A stretch of 48,989 bases of DNA from Ruminococcaceae bacterium UBA6845. GTDB taxonomy: Bacteria > Bacillota > Clostridia > Oscillospirales > Acutalibacteraceae. Position numbers and translations under genes: made by a program. The stretch is from NCBI GenBank assembly GCA_002449395.1, contig DKDP01000024.1:3919-52907 (forward strand), written 5' to 3'. The notes under the pieces are model-generated. The model saw nothing but the letters and a program-made list of their open reading frames with translations, was not told where the DNA came from and did not search any database. Shown one piece after another: positions 22,976 through 31,530 of the stretch. Position 1 is the stretch's first letter; the number at the start of each line of letters is the position of its first letter.

Positions 22976-25318
22976 ATGACATTAAAAGAACTTGAAGTAG
23001 GGAAAAGCGCCGTAATACGCAAGGTTGGTGGCAACGGAGCGTTACGTCAGCATTTTCTCGATATGGGTATGATCCCGGGCGCCGAGGTTACGGTAGTTAA
23101 ACTCGCTCCTATGGGGGATCCGATGGAAATACAGATCCATGGCTATGAGCTTACGCTCAGACTTGCCGAGGCTCAGCAGATAGATATTGAGCCGATCAAG
23201 CACCGAAGCCGCAGCCACGAGGGCGTTAACCGTTCACGGAATCTTGCCCACCCGGGACTCGGCGAGGAGGGCAAATATCACTCCAAGGTAGAGGAAAAGC
23301 CTCTGCCGGATGATACGGTGCTTACATATGCGCTGGTCGGTAATCAGAACTGCGGAAAGACAACGCTATTCAATCAGCTGACGGGTGCGAAACAGCACGT
23401 CGGCAATTTCCCCGGAGTTACCGTTGACCGAAAGGACGGTGTGATCCGTGGATATCCGAACACAAGAGTAACCGATCTCCCGGGTATCTATTCAATGTCC
23501 CCGTTTTCAAGCGAGGAGATTGTTTCACGCAGCTTTGTTATTGACGAAAAGCCGAAAGCCGTAATTAACATCGTTGACGCAACGAACATAGAACGCAACC
23601 TTTATCTCACAATGCAGCTTCTTGAAATGGATGTTCCGATGGTTGTTGCTCTGAATATGATGGACGAGGTTATCGGCAATCAGGGCTCAGTTGATGTTAA
23701 TGCAATGGAGTCTATGCTCGGTGTGCCCGTTATCCCGATTTCGGCGGCAAAGAATGAGGGCGTTGATGAGCTGATCCGCCACGCAATACATATCGCAAAG
23801 TATCAGGAGTGCCCGAAAAATCAGGATTTCTGTGACAAGAACGATCATAACGGTGCGGTACACAGGTGTATTCACGCAGTTGTTCACCTCATTGAGGATC
23901 ATGCGGCGAGGGCGGGACTTCCCGTGCGTTTTGCCGCAACGAAAGCGATAGAGGGCGACTCGCTTGTTCTGAAGCAGCTTGAGCTTGATCGGAATGAGCT
24001 GGAGCTGTTGGAGCATATAGTTGTGCAGATGGAGACCGAACGTGGTCTTGACCGCAGTGCGGCGATAGCGGATATGAGATTCGATTTTATCGAAAATCTC
24101 TGTGAACAGACGGTTATAAAGCCGAAAGAGAGCAAGGAACGCCTGCGCAGTGAAAAAATCGACCGAATCCTCACAGGCAAATATACTGCAATTCCGTGCT
24201 TTATCGCAATTATGCTTGCGGTTTTCTACCTGACATTCAATGTCATAGGTGCGGCGTTGCAGAAGCTGATGGAAATCGGAATTGACAAGCTGTCGGAAAT
24301 TACAGACAGGGCGCTGACATCGGCGCAGGTCAATTCGGCAATTCACAGCCTGATTATTGACGGTATTTTTACTGGCGTCGGAAGTGTACTGAGCTTCCTG
24401 CCGATTATTGTAACGCTGTTTTTCTTCCTGTCACTTATGGAGGACAGCGGATATATTGCGCGTGTTGCGTTCGTTATGGATAAACTGCTCAGAAAGATCG
24501 GCTTGTCAGGTAAGAGCATTGTCCCGATGCTTATCGGCTTCGGCTGTACCGTGCCAGCGGTTATGGCAACGAGAACCCTGCCGAGTGAGCGTGACAGAAA
24601 GATGACGATTTTGCTCACTCCGTTTATGAGCTGCTCGGCAAAGCTGCCGATTTACTCGTTCTTTGTCAGCGTATTTTTCCCGGGACGGGGCGGTCTTATT
24701 ATGACGGGTCTGTATGTTCTCGGCATAGCACTCGGAATCCTCGCCGCCGTTCTCTATAAGGGAATTATGTTCAAGGGTGAGCCCGTACCTTTTGTTATGG
24801 AGCTTCCGAATTACCGTCTGCCGGGAGCGAAAAATGTTGCTCAGCTCCTTTGGGAAAAGGCAAAGGACTTTTTGCAGAAAGCATTTTCCATTATTCTTAT
24901 TGCGACGATTGTCGTGTGGTTCCTCCAGAGCTTTGACACTCATTTCAATATGGTCAGGGATTCCGCAGACAGTATGCTTGCGAAAATATCGGGCTTGATT
25001 GCTCCTGTTTTTGCGCCGCTTGGGCTTGGCAACTGGAAAATCTGCACGGCTCTGCTCAGCGGATTTATGGCAAAGGAAAGCGTCGTTTCAACCTTGGAGG
25101 TTCTCTTCGGCGGAAATATCGCAACGGTACTCACTCCGCTTGCCGCCGCTTGCCTTTTGGTGTTCAGCTTACTGTATACACCCTGCGTTGCGGCGATTGC
25201 GTCAATCAAGCGTGAGCTCGGTGCAAAATGGGCTGTCGGAGTTGTTGTATGGCAGTGCGTTGTAGCATGGGTTGCTGCGTTTATAGTATATCTTATCGGA
25301 ATGGCGGTAGGTCTATGA
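22976..25318 (+). CDS. feoB: Ferrous iron transporter, FeoA-FeoB fusion
   Basis: This 780-residue Fe2+ uptake protein of the cytoplasmic membrane has an SH3-like FeoA domain fused at residues 1-75 (ALRQHFLDMGMIPGAEV...). A His/Arg/Ser-rich linker (76-112) joins it to the G domain: GNQNCGKTT (G1, 122-130), NFPGVTVD (G2), DLPGIYS (G3), NMMDE (G4). FeoB gate and TM segments follow from about 400, including the conserved SGYIARVAF, GFGCTVPA and FMSCSAKLP. The fusion makes an otherwise separate FeoA act in cis. AAGGA precedes the ATG at 22976. The Cys-rich peptide gene overlaps its stop by 4 bp. Confidence 0.95.
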   Translation: MTLKELEVGKSAVIRKVGGNGALRQHFLDMGMIPGAEVTVVKLAPMGDPMEIQIHGYELTLRLAEAQQIDIEPIKHRSRSHEGVNRSRNLAHPGLGEEGKYHSKVEEKPLPDDTVLTYALVGNQNCGKTTLFNQLTGAKQHVGNFPGVTVDRKDGVIRGYPNTRVTDLPGIYSMSPFSSEEIVSRSFVIDEKPKAVINIVDATNIERNLYLTMQLLEMDVPMVVALNMMDEVIGNQGSVDVNAMESMLGVPVIPISAAKNEGVDELIRHAIHIAKYQECPKNQDFCDKNDHNGAVHRCIHAVVHLIEDHAARAGLPVRFAATKAIEGDSLVLKQLELDRNELELLEHIVVQMETERGLDRSAAIADMRFDFIENLCEQTVIKPKESKERLRSEKIDRILTGKYTAIPCFIAIMLAVFYLTFNVIGAALQKLMEIGIDKLSEITDRALTSAQVNSAIHSLIIDGIFTGVGSVLSFLPIIVTLFFFLSLMEDSGYIARVAFVMDKLLRKIGLSGKSIVPMLIGFGCTVPAVMATRTLPSERDRKMTILLTPFMSCSAKLPIYSFFVSVFFPGRGGLIMTGLYVLGIALGILAAVLYKGIMFKGEPVPFVMELPNYRLPGAKNVAQLLWEKAKDFLQKAFSIILIATIVVWFLQSFDTHFNMVRDSADSMLAKISGLIAPVFAPLGLGNWKICTALLSGFMAKESVVSTLEVLFGGNIATVLTPLAAACLLVFSLLYTPCVAAIASIKRELGAKWAVGVVVWQCVVAWVAAFIVYLIGMAVGL

Positions 25319-25458
25319 ATATATGGGATATAATCATCGGTGCGGTTCTCGTGCTGATAATTGTCGGTGCGGTTGCTGCCGCTGTAAAGAGGAAGAAAAA
25401 GGGCGGCTGCTGCGGCGGAAGCTGCGGACAATGCAACTGCTGTAAAAATAAAAAATAA
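25315..25458 (+). CDS. FeoB-associated Cys-rich membrane peptide
   Basis: This 47-residue peptide has one TM helix (about 5-24), a KRKKK stop-transfer, and then a Cys cluster GGCCGGSCGQCNCC. It fits the small FeoB-associated Cys-rich family that follows feoB in Firmicutes. It probably binds iron at the inner face or assists FeoB assembly; this is not proven. Its ATG overlaps the feoB stop (ATGA), so it is coupled. A terminator follows. Confidence 0.85.
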   Translation: MNIWDIIIGAVLVLIIVGAVAAAVKRKKKGGCCGGSCGQCNCCKNKK

Positions 25459-25476
25459 AGTATTAATCAGTGAGAA

Positions 25477-25512
25477 AAACAAGGATTGTTGCGTGCAGTC
25501 CTTGTTTACTTT
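25477..25512 (+). terminator. Terminator after the feo operon
   Basis: AAACAAGGATTG pairs with CAGTCCTTGTTT (one G-U), followed by ACTTTTT. Confidence 0.8.
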
Positions 25513-25533
25513 TTGTCGGATTTTTGTTACAAT
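25505..25533 (+). promoter_or_regulatory. Possible promoter of the GTPase-ribonuclease gene
   Basis: TTTACT (25505-25510), a 17-bp spacer and TACAAT (25528-25533), 31 bp before the ATG. It overlaps the T-tract of the preceding terminator. Confidence 0.45.
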
Positions 25534-25563
25534 AAAGCTGTAAATAATTCAATCGAGGTAGCT

Positions 25564-28113
25564 ATGAAAAAAATTGTTGCGGGAATACTTGCTCACGTTG
25601 ACGCAGGAAAAACAACGCTTGCCGAAGCGATGCTGTATCGGACGGGAAAGCTCAGAAAAATAGGCCGTGTCGATCACGGAGACACGGCTCTGGATACCCA
25701 TACGCTGGAGCGCCGGCGTGGTATTACCATCTTCGCAAGTCAGGCTGTTTTTTCAACCGAGAATACGGAGTTCACTCTGCTTGATACGCCGGGTCACGTC
25801 GATTTTTCTGCCGAGACAGAGAGGGTGCTCGGTGTGCTTGATTATGCAATTTTGGTTATCAGCGGACTTGACGGGGTTCAGGCACACACACGTACGCTTT
25901 GGAAACTGCTGAAAATGTATAATGTACCGACCTTTGTTTTCGTTACGAAAATGGATTTTGCAAGAAAAAGCAGGGATGAGATTATTAAAAATCTCAATTC
26001 CGAGCTTGACGGCAGTTTTATTGATTTCAGCGATCTTTCGGCTGTCGGTGAGGAGCTTGCCCTTTGCAGCGAGAGTATGATGGAAAAGTTCCTTGACGGA
26101 GAAGCACTTACGGATGATGAAATCGCAGGGGCAATTGCCGCAAGGCAGGTGATACCGTGCTTTTTCGGCTCGGGACTGAAGCTGGAGGGTGTAGACGAGT
26201 TCATAGCCGCAATGGAAAGATTCACATTGCAGAAGATTTACCCCGATTCATTCGGCGCAAAGGTATTTAAAATAAGCCACGACCCTCAGGGGGTCAGGCT
26301 GACGCACATTAAGGTTACGGGCGGCTCGGTTAAGGTGCGTGACATCGTAAACGACGAAAAAGTCAGCGGAATAAGAATTTATTCGGGAGCGAAATTTACA
26401 ACGAGCGACGAGGTCGGCGCAGGCGAAATCTGCGTACTGACGGGTCTTGACAAGACATACAACGGTCAGGGGCTTGGCTTTGAATCGTCGGGCGAAAGCG
26501 CTGTACTGGAGCCGGTGATGAATTACCGTGTCGTTCTGCCGAAGGACTGCGACGCACAGACTATGCTGCCGAAGCTCAGAGAGCTTGAGGAGGAGGATCC
26601 GCAGCTCCACGTGAGCTGGAACAGCCATTTGCGTGAGATTCACGTCGGACTGATGGGAGAGGTTCAGGCGGAAATTCTGAAAAGCATTGTTGCCGAAAGA
26701 TTCGGCGTTAATATAGGCATCGACTCGGGCAGAGTTATGTATAAGGAAACGATTGCCGACACAGTTGAGGGAGTCGGACATTATGAACCGCTCAGGCATT
26801 ATGCCGAGGTTCATCTGATTATGGAGCCCTTGCCGAGGGGAAGCGGACTTCGGTTTAAAAGCGATTGCAGCGAGGATGTACTTGACCGAAACTGGCAGAG
26901 GCTGATACTTATGCATCTCGGCGAAAAACAGCACCTCGGCGTGCTGACGGGTTCGCCGATAACGGATATGAAAATTACTCTTGCCGCAGGCCGTGCGCAC
27001 GTCAAGCATACCGAGGGCGGAGATTTCCGTCAAGCAACGTACCGAGCGGTAAGGCAGGGTCTTATGAAAGCGGAGTCAAAGCTCCTTGAACCGTATTCTT
27101 CGTTCAGGCTTGAGGTGCCGAGCGAGCAGATCGGAAGAGCGATAAACGATATAAGGATGAAGTCGGGCACATTCGATTCTCCCGAGGACAGCGGCGGAAT
27201 ATCCATTCTGAAAGGAAAAGCTCCCGTTACGGAGCTCAACGGATACGCTTCCGAGGTTGCGGCATATACGGGCGGCAGGGGACGTCTGTATTGCGAGAGT
27301 GCAGGCTATGACGAGTGCCACAATTCAGAAAAGGTGATAGCCGAGCTTGCGTATGATCCCGAGGCTGATCTCGATAATACGCCCGATTCCGTGTTCTGCG
27401 CCCACGGCGGCGGATTCGGCGTCAAATGGGATAAGGTCGAGGAGTATATGCACCTTGAAAGCTGTCTGAAAAAGGAGAAACCGTTCACACCCTCGGTCAA
27501 TCGCAGAAATCTGCATATTGACGACAAGGAGCTTGAGACGATAATGGAGCGTGAATTTGGCAAGCCGAAGTATGAGCTTTATCGTCCGAAAGTCAAAGCC
27601 GCAGATGAGGAGAACGGGGAGGTTGAACTTAACGATCGCAAAAACTATGTTTTGGTCGACGGTTATAATGTAATTTTTGCGTGGGATGAGCTGAAACGTC
27701 TTGCGGATACGGATCTCGGGGCGGCGAGAGAGCGGCTGATGGAGATTCTTTGCAATTACAGCGCATATACAAAGAACGATGTTGTGCTTGTTTTCGACGC
27801 ATATAAGGTGCCCGGAAACACAGGCGAACGGTTCGACTTCCACAATATTCACGTTGCTTATACAAAGGAGAGGGAGCTCGGCGATGTTTATATCGAAAGA
27901 CTGATTTCCGAGATCGGAAAGAACGACCGCGTGCGGGTCGTTACATCGGATAACCTCATTCAGCTCTCGGCGGTTCGCTTCGGCGTTCTCAGAATGTCGG
28001 CGGCGGAATTTGAACGTGAGGTCGATTCCGTTCACGCAAAAATCGGCAGATTCCTCGACGAGATAAGAGAGAAAAATCAAAAAACAAAGGTTGATGAGAT
28101 TACCGGAATCTGA
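25564..28113 (+). CDS. TetM/EF-G-like translational GTPase fused to a YacP/Rae1-type NYN ribonuclease domain
   Basis: This 849-residue fusion starts with an EF-G/ribosomal-protection-type GTPase: AHVDAGKTTL (G1, 10-19), RRGITI (51-56), DTPGHVD (74-80). G4 reads TKMD (128-131) where NKxD is usual. Translation-factor domains II-V follow to about residue 610, including LPRGSGLRF and GGDFRQATYRAVRQGL. From about 689 a NYN domain begins: VLVDGYN (Asp699), VVLVFDAYKVPG (Asp745), RELGD (Asp774), VVTSDN (Asp796). It closely follows YacP/Rae1, the ribosome-associated endonuclease that cuts mRNA in the A site. GAGGTAG lies 5 bp before the ATG. Tetracycline resistance, ribosome rescue and targeted mRNA decay are all possible. 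Confidence 0.9.
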   Translation: MKKIVAGILAHVDAGKTTLAEAMLYRTGKLRKIGRVDHGDTALDTHTLERRRGITIFASQAVFSTENTEFTLLDTPGHVDFSAETERVLGVLDYAILVISGLDGVQAHTRTLWKLLKMYNVPTFVFVTKMDFARKSRDEIIKNLNSELDGSFIDFSDLSAVGEELALCSESMMEKFLDGEALTDDEIAGAIAARQVIPCFFGSGLKLEGVDEFIAAMERFTLQKIYPDSFGAKVFKISHDPQGVRLTHIKVTGGSVKVRDIVNDEKVSGIRIYSGAKFTTSDEVGAGEICVLTGLDKTYNGQGLGFESSGESAVLEPVMNYRVVLPKDCDAQTMLPKLRELEEEDPQLHVSWNSHLREIHVGLMGEVQAEILKSIVAERFGVNIGIDSGRVMYKETIADTVEGVGHYEPLRHYAEVHLIMEPLPRGSGLRFKSDCSEDVLDRNWQRLILMHLGEKQHLGVLTGSPITDMKITLAAGRAHVKHTEGGDFRQATYRAVRQGLMKAESKLLEPYSSFRLEVPSEQIGRAINDIRMKSGTFDSPEDSGGISILKGKAPVTELNGYASEVAAYTGGRGRLYCESAGYDECHNSEKVIAELAYDPEADLDNTPDSVFCAHGGGFGVKWDKVEEYMHLESCLKKEKPFTPSVNRRNLHIDDKELETIMEREFGKPKYELYRPKVKAADEENGEVELNDRKNYVLVDGYNVIFAWDELKRLADTDLGAARERLMEILCNYSAYTKNDVVLVFDAYKVPGNTGERFDFHNIHVAYTKERELGDVYIERLISEIGKNDRVRVVTSDNLIQLSAVRFGVLRMSAAEFEREVDSVHAKIGRFLDEIREKNQKTKVDEITGI

Positions 28114-28250
28114 CGGTTTGTAGGATCAAATAACTTAATTGCGTTGCGGATAAAAATTTATCTCCCGATAAAAATGCAGGCTCTATTAAGCATACTCGGT
28201 TTAGAGGTATTGTTTAGTTTGTTTGGCGACAGTTGAGCTATGCGTTTTTT

Positions 28251-28277
28251 GTGCGTGGCTTCGGCTGCGCACTTTTT
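28251..28277 (+). terminator. Hairpin with T-tract just upstream of the XRE gene (terminator or attenuator)
   Basis: GTGCGTGGC-TTCG-GCTGCGCAC (two G-U pairs) followed by TTTTT ends only 7 nt before GGAGG of the next gene. No promoter fits between them, so transcription of that gene must read through this hairpin. Confidence 0.7.
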
Positions 28278-28296
28278 ATTTGCGGAGGAAATATTT

Positions 28297-28491
28297 ATGG
28301 GATTTTCAGAAAATTTAAAAACGGCTCGTAAGGCAAACAAAATAACACAAAAACAGCTCGCAGAGGAACTCGGAATTAGCCGTTCTGCTATCGCAAAATA
28401 TGAAACAAGCGATGTTTTGCCGAAAACAAAGAACATTAAGCGAATATGTGAAATTTTTAATCTTACATTTGATGAACTCTTTTCCGATTAA
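28297..28491 (+). CDS. Small XRE-family HTH regulator
   Basis: This 64-residue single-domain Cro/CI-type HTH protein has NLKTARKANKITQKQLAEEL and GISRSAIAKYETSDVLPKT, which match the canonical HTH with its Gln and recognition-helix positions, ending FNLTFDELFSD. There is no effector domain. GGAGG (28284-28288) fixes the ATG at 28297; a longer frame begins upstream of the hairpin at 28251. It follows the GTPase-ribonuclease gene by 183 bp and may be cotranscribed through the hairpin. Confidence 0.9.
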   Translation: MGFSENLKTARKANKITQKQLAEELGISRSAIAKYETSDVLPKTKNIKRICEIFNLTFDELFSD

Positions 28492-28533
28492 ATTTGCCGA
28501 GTTTCCGCGTCGGAGATTTGTGATTATACAAAA

Positions 28534-28567
28534 ACAGCAGTGATGATTTCATTTTTCATCACTGCTG
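28534..28567. terminator. Bidirectional terminator
   Basis: ACAGCAGTGATGA pairs perfectly with TCATCACTGCTGT; it ends both the XRE transcript and the V-ATPase/lipoprotein transcript. Confidence 0.9.
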
Positions 28568-28575
28568 TTTGTCAT

Positions 28576-29130
28576 TTAGTTTTGTTTCAAAAGCTCATAG
28601 ACCTTTTGATATTTTTCTTGCGAATACTCTTTATTGAGCGGAAAATCCGATTCGCCTGCAATCTCGGCAACGTCGGCTTGCTTGCCCTTGAAGAACTTCT
28701 TTGCGTAGGAATTAACCTGATAAAGTGCCTCCCCGTAAGCGTCCTCGTCATCAACCGTGTTGACGAGAGCCTTGACGTCATCGCTCAGTGTGTCGCTCTC
28801 GGCGAGATCCGAGTTTGAAAAGGCAATCAGCCGCAGAGCAAGGTTTGCCGCCTTTGCGGACGAGCCTGCCGTGCCGATCGGAAGATTTTTTATATCGGCA
28901 AAGATGTCCTCAATCGAATCACGCTTTGACTGAGGCTCCGTCGGAGCGGCTGTTGTTATCTCCGGCTCGGTCGTGGTCTGTTCCTCGGTTGCGGAGTCCG
29001 TTGCAGTCTCTGTCGTTGTGGCTTCGGTAGTGGGTGTGTCCTTGACGGAGGAAAGGGAACAAGCGGTAAAAGAAGAGATAACGAGGGCGAACATTGATAA
29101 AATCGCTAAGGTTTTGAGTGCTTTTGCCAT
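28576..29130 (-). CDS. Small lipoprotein with Thr/Glu-rich linker
   Basis: This 184-residue protein has a lipoprotein signal (FALVISSFTAC; Cys24 as lipidation site), a Thr/Glu/Pro-rich low-complexity linker (about 34-68) and a helical C-terminal domain (70-184). No family is recognised. The ATG at 29130 follows AAAGGA; a TTG further upstream is less likely. It begins 2 bp after the V-ATPase subunit D stop, so it is the last gene of the ATPase operon; whether it serves the ATPase is unknown. Confidence 0.8.
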   Translation of the reverse strand: MAKALKTLAILSMFALVISSFTACSLSSVKDTPTTEATTTETATDSATEEQTTTEPEITTAAPTEPQSKRDSIEDIFADIKNLPIGTAGSSAKAANLALRLIAFSNSDLAESDTLSDDVKALVNTVDDEDAYGEALYQVNSYAKKFFKGKQADVAEIAGESDFPLNKEYSQEKYQKVYELLKQN

Positions 29131-29132
29131 AA

Positions 29133-29744
29133 TCAATTTCCTTTCTGTCGTTTGATAACCTTGAGCCTTGAGAAGTCCTCACGCTCTTTTTCATCAAGCG
29201 CATCGGAGATGAACTTGACGGTTGATGTAAATTTCGGGATCATAACGTTGCTCAGGGCGTTTGTACGCTTCTGAGTCTTTTTTATTGCGTCGGCAAGGCG
29301 CATAACGTTGCTTTCTATCTCTGCAAGCTGAACAGTCAGATATTTGACCTCTTCAAAGTTGATATATGCCTCGTCAAGCAAGGAATCGGAAGCATTGAGG
29401 CCGTAGTAAAAATACCTGTTTCTGCGCTCAAGCGAGAGCTGAGGAAGCTCAACGCCCATAACGCTCCTTACCGTCATATTGAGCCCGTTGTCGACGGGAA
29501 TACTCTCGGCAAAGGAGGAACAGTTACCGATGGATATCTGCGCCTGCTCAAGCGCATAATATGCCTTTGCATATGCGGCGTTGATCTCGCTCTGGATTGT
29601 TGCGGCACGGCTTGTCATCGTCATAATCTCACGGATAAGAATGTTACGCTTCCTGTCCATAAGGTCGTAACCGAGCTTTGCAAGGTCAAGTGATTTTTTT
29701 GTAGCAATCAGGTTGTTTTTGGTCGGGAATACCTTTGAACTCAT
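29133..29744 (-). CDS. atpD: V/A-type ATP synthase subunit D
   Basis: This is the 203-residue central rotor stalk subunit. The long N- and C-terminal coiled-coil helices (FPTKNNLIATKKSLDLAKLGYDLMDRKRNIL; TQKRTNALSNVMIPK) are characteristic: the family signature RVNALE...P appears as RTNALSNVMIP. The ATG at 29744 follows AAAGGAGAAC. A longer frame upstream runs through a repeat and is not coding. The gene sits 415 bp downstream of subunit B, where the gap is normally short; the gap is filled by repeats. Confidence 0.93.
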   Translation of the reverse strand: MSSKVFPTKNNLIATKKSLDLAKLGYDLMDRKRNILIREIMTMTSRAATIQSEINAAYAKAYYALEQAQISIGNCSSFAESIPVDNGLNMTVRSVMGVELPQLSLERRNRYFYYGLNASDSLLDEAYINFEEVKYLTVQLAEIESNVMRLADAIKKTQKRTNALSNVMIPKFTSTVKFISDALDEKEREDFSRLKVIKRQKGN

Positions 29745-29824
29745 CGGCTGTTCTCCTTTCGTAAAGTTGGTGGTTTTTGGAAATGTAGTCGGTTTTGGTG
29801 GGGCTATATTATTTAAATCTCCGC

Positions 29825-29867
29825 CAAACCCCTCAGTCACGGCAAGCCGTGACAGCTCCCCTACAAG
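29825..29867 (+). repeat. Dispersed short repeat, type A, copy 2
   Basis: CCCCTCA-GTCACGGC-AA-GCCGTGAC-AGCTCCCCT contains a perfect 8-bp hairpin (29836-29853). It is the inverted relative of 7151-7181. Confidence 0.65.
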
Positions 29868-29959
29868 GGCGCCAAGATTTATTTTCTTCTGGATTTGGGT
29901 CGATGTGGTCATCGACCCCTACGAAATCAAATAAATATCATTATTATAGATTCCTATTT

Positions 29960-30100
29960 ATGCAGAAATTTTGTAGCCTCCCTCTTGAGGGAGGTGGCTT
30001 CGGCGGATTGCGCCGAAGTCGGAAGGAGTTTAAGGTTAATGAACTTCTTACTCCCTCAGTCGGCTTCGCCGCCAGCTCCCCCGGAGGAGGAGCCCACGCT
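29960..30100 (+). repeat. Dispersed GC-rich repeat, type B, copy 2
   Basis: This is the inverted copy of 7211-7347: TGCAGAA...GCCTCCCTCTTGAGG, GGTGGCTTCGGCGG, CTCCCTCAGTCGGCTTCGCCG and CCCGGAGGAGGAGCCCACG all match with few changes. It lies between the ATPase B and D genes. The remaining bases of the 29745-30159 gap hold no gene. Confidence 0.8.
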
Positions 30101-30159
30101 CTAAGAAAACTTCTGCTGACATCTTAACGCCTTCCCCTTGAGGAAAAGCGTTGAACGGC

Positions 30160-31530
30160 TTATTTACCTTTATAATACTTCTCAATCGTCTTGTTGTCAA
30201 CACGGTCGAGATCCTCACGGGGCAGCTCGGAAAGAAGCTCCCATCCGAGGTCAAGCGTTTTCTGGATCGAACGGTTTTCATACTGCGACTGAGAAATAAA
30301 CTTCGCTTCAAAGTCCTTGCCGAACTGCAAAAGACGTTTATCCGATGCGGAAAGCTCATCCTCACCGATAACGCTTGCAAGGCTCTTTGCGTCCTGAACC
30401 TTTGCGTAGGAGGAGAAGAGCTGGTTGGCAAGTATGCTGTGATCCTCACGGGTGTAGCCCTCGCCGATGCCGTCCTTCATAAGACGTGACAGCGACGGAA
30501 GAATACCGATCGGGGGATAAATACCCTTTGAATCAAGCTCACGGTCAAGAACGATCTGACCCTCCGTAATATATCCCGTAAGGTCGGGGATCGGGTGGGT
30601 GATATCGTCGTTCGGCATTGTGAGGATCGGAATCTGAGTAAGCGATCCCTTTGATCCCTCGATGATTCCTGCACGCTCATAGAGCGAAGCAAAGTCGGAA
30701 TAGAGGTAACCCGGGAAGCCCTTTCTGGCGGGAATTTCGCCCTTTGACGAGCTAAATTCACGTACGGCCTCTGCGTACGACGTCATATCCGTCAAAATTA
30801 CAAGCACATTCTTCTGAAGTGTGAACGCAAGGTATTCGGCGGCAGTCAATGCGCATCGGGGAGTGATAATTCTTTCAACGATCGGGTCATTTGAAAGGTT
30901 CAGGAACATTACAACCTTGTGCATAACGTTTGCCTTTTCAAATGAGGTACGGAAGTAGCTTGCAACGTCGTTCTTAACGCCCATTGCGGCGAAAACGATA
31001 GCAAAATCCTCGCTGTCGGAGATCGACGCCTGACGTACAATCTGAACTGCAAGCTCATTGTGCTTCATACCCGAACCCGAGAAGATCGGCAGCTTCTGAC
31101 CTCTGATAAGCGTCATAAGCGCATCAATCGAGGAAATTCCGGTGTTTATATAGTTCTTGGGATAAACTCTTGAAACGGGATTGATCGGAGAGGAGTTGAC
31201 GTCACGCTTTTCAACGGGATAAACCTCGCCGAGTCCGTCGATCGGTCTGCCGAGACCGTCAAATACCCTGCCGACAATTTCGGGTGAGAGCGCAAGCTCA
31301 ATCGGGTGACCGGTCATTCTCGTCTTTGTGTTGACGAGGGAAAGACCTTTTGTACCCTCAAACACCTGAATAACGACTTTTTCGCCCTCAATCTGAACGA
31401 TACGTCCCGTTCTTGAGGTACCGTTTTCAAGGCGGAGCTCAACCATTTCGTCGTATGACGCATCCTTGATGTTGTCAAGGACGATAAGAGAGCCGTTAAT
31501 CTGACTTAAACCGAGATGTTCAATAATCAT
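30160..31530 (-). CDS. atpB: V/A-type ATP synthase subunit B (non-catalytic)
   Basis: This 456-residue regulatory subunit alternates with A in the hexameric head. It has RPIDGLGEVYPVE and NPVSRVYPKNYINTGISSIDALMTLIRGQKLPIFSGSGMKHNELAVQI. The P-loop is lost, as is normal for B (SGSGMKHN). Later VILTDMTSYAEAVREFSS and PGRKGFPGYLYSD-like segments are family standard. The start overlaps the subunit A stop by 4 bp (ATGA). Confidence 0.96.
   Translation of the reverse strand: MIIEHLGLSQINGSLIVLDNIKDASYDEMVELRLENGTSRTGRIVQIEGEKVVIQVFEGTKGLSLVNTKTRMTGHPIELALSPEIVGRVFDGLGRPIDGLGEVYPVEKRDVNSSPINPVSRVYPKNYINTGISSIDALMTLIRGQKLPIFSGSGMKHNELAVQIVRQASISDSEDFAIVFAAMGVKNDVASYFRTSFEKANVMHKVVMFLNLSNDPIVERIITPRCALTAAEYLAFTLQKNVLVILTDMTSYAEAVREFSSSKGEIPARKGFPGYLYSDFASLYERAGIIEGSKGSLTQIPILTMPNDDITHPIPDLTGYITEGQIVLDRELDSKGIYPPIGILPSLSRLMKDGIGEGYTREDHSILANQLFSSYAKVQDAKSLASVIGEDELSASDKRLLQFGKDFEAKFISQSQYENRSIQKTLDLGWELLSELPREDLDRVDNKTIEKYYKGK

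Noticed and set aside
25486..25563. Longer start of the GTPase-ribonuclease
   Set aside because: It overlaps the feo terminator and has no RBS.
29745..29912. 56-codon N-terminal extension of ATPase subunit D
   Set aside because: It runs through repeat A and has no RBS; the family N-terminus and AAAGGAG place the start at 29744.
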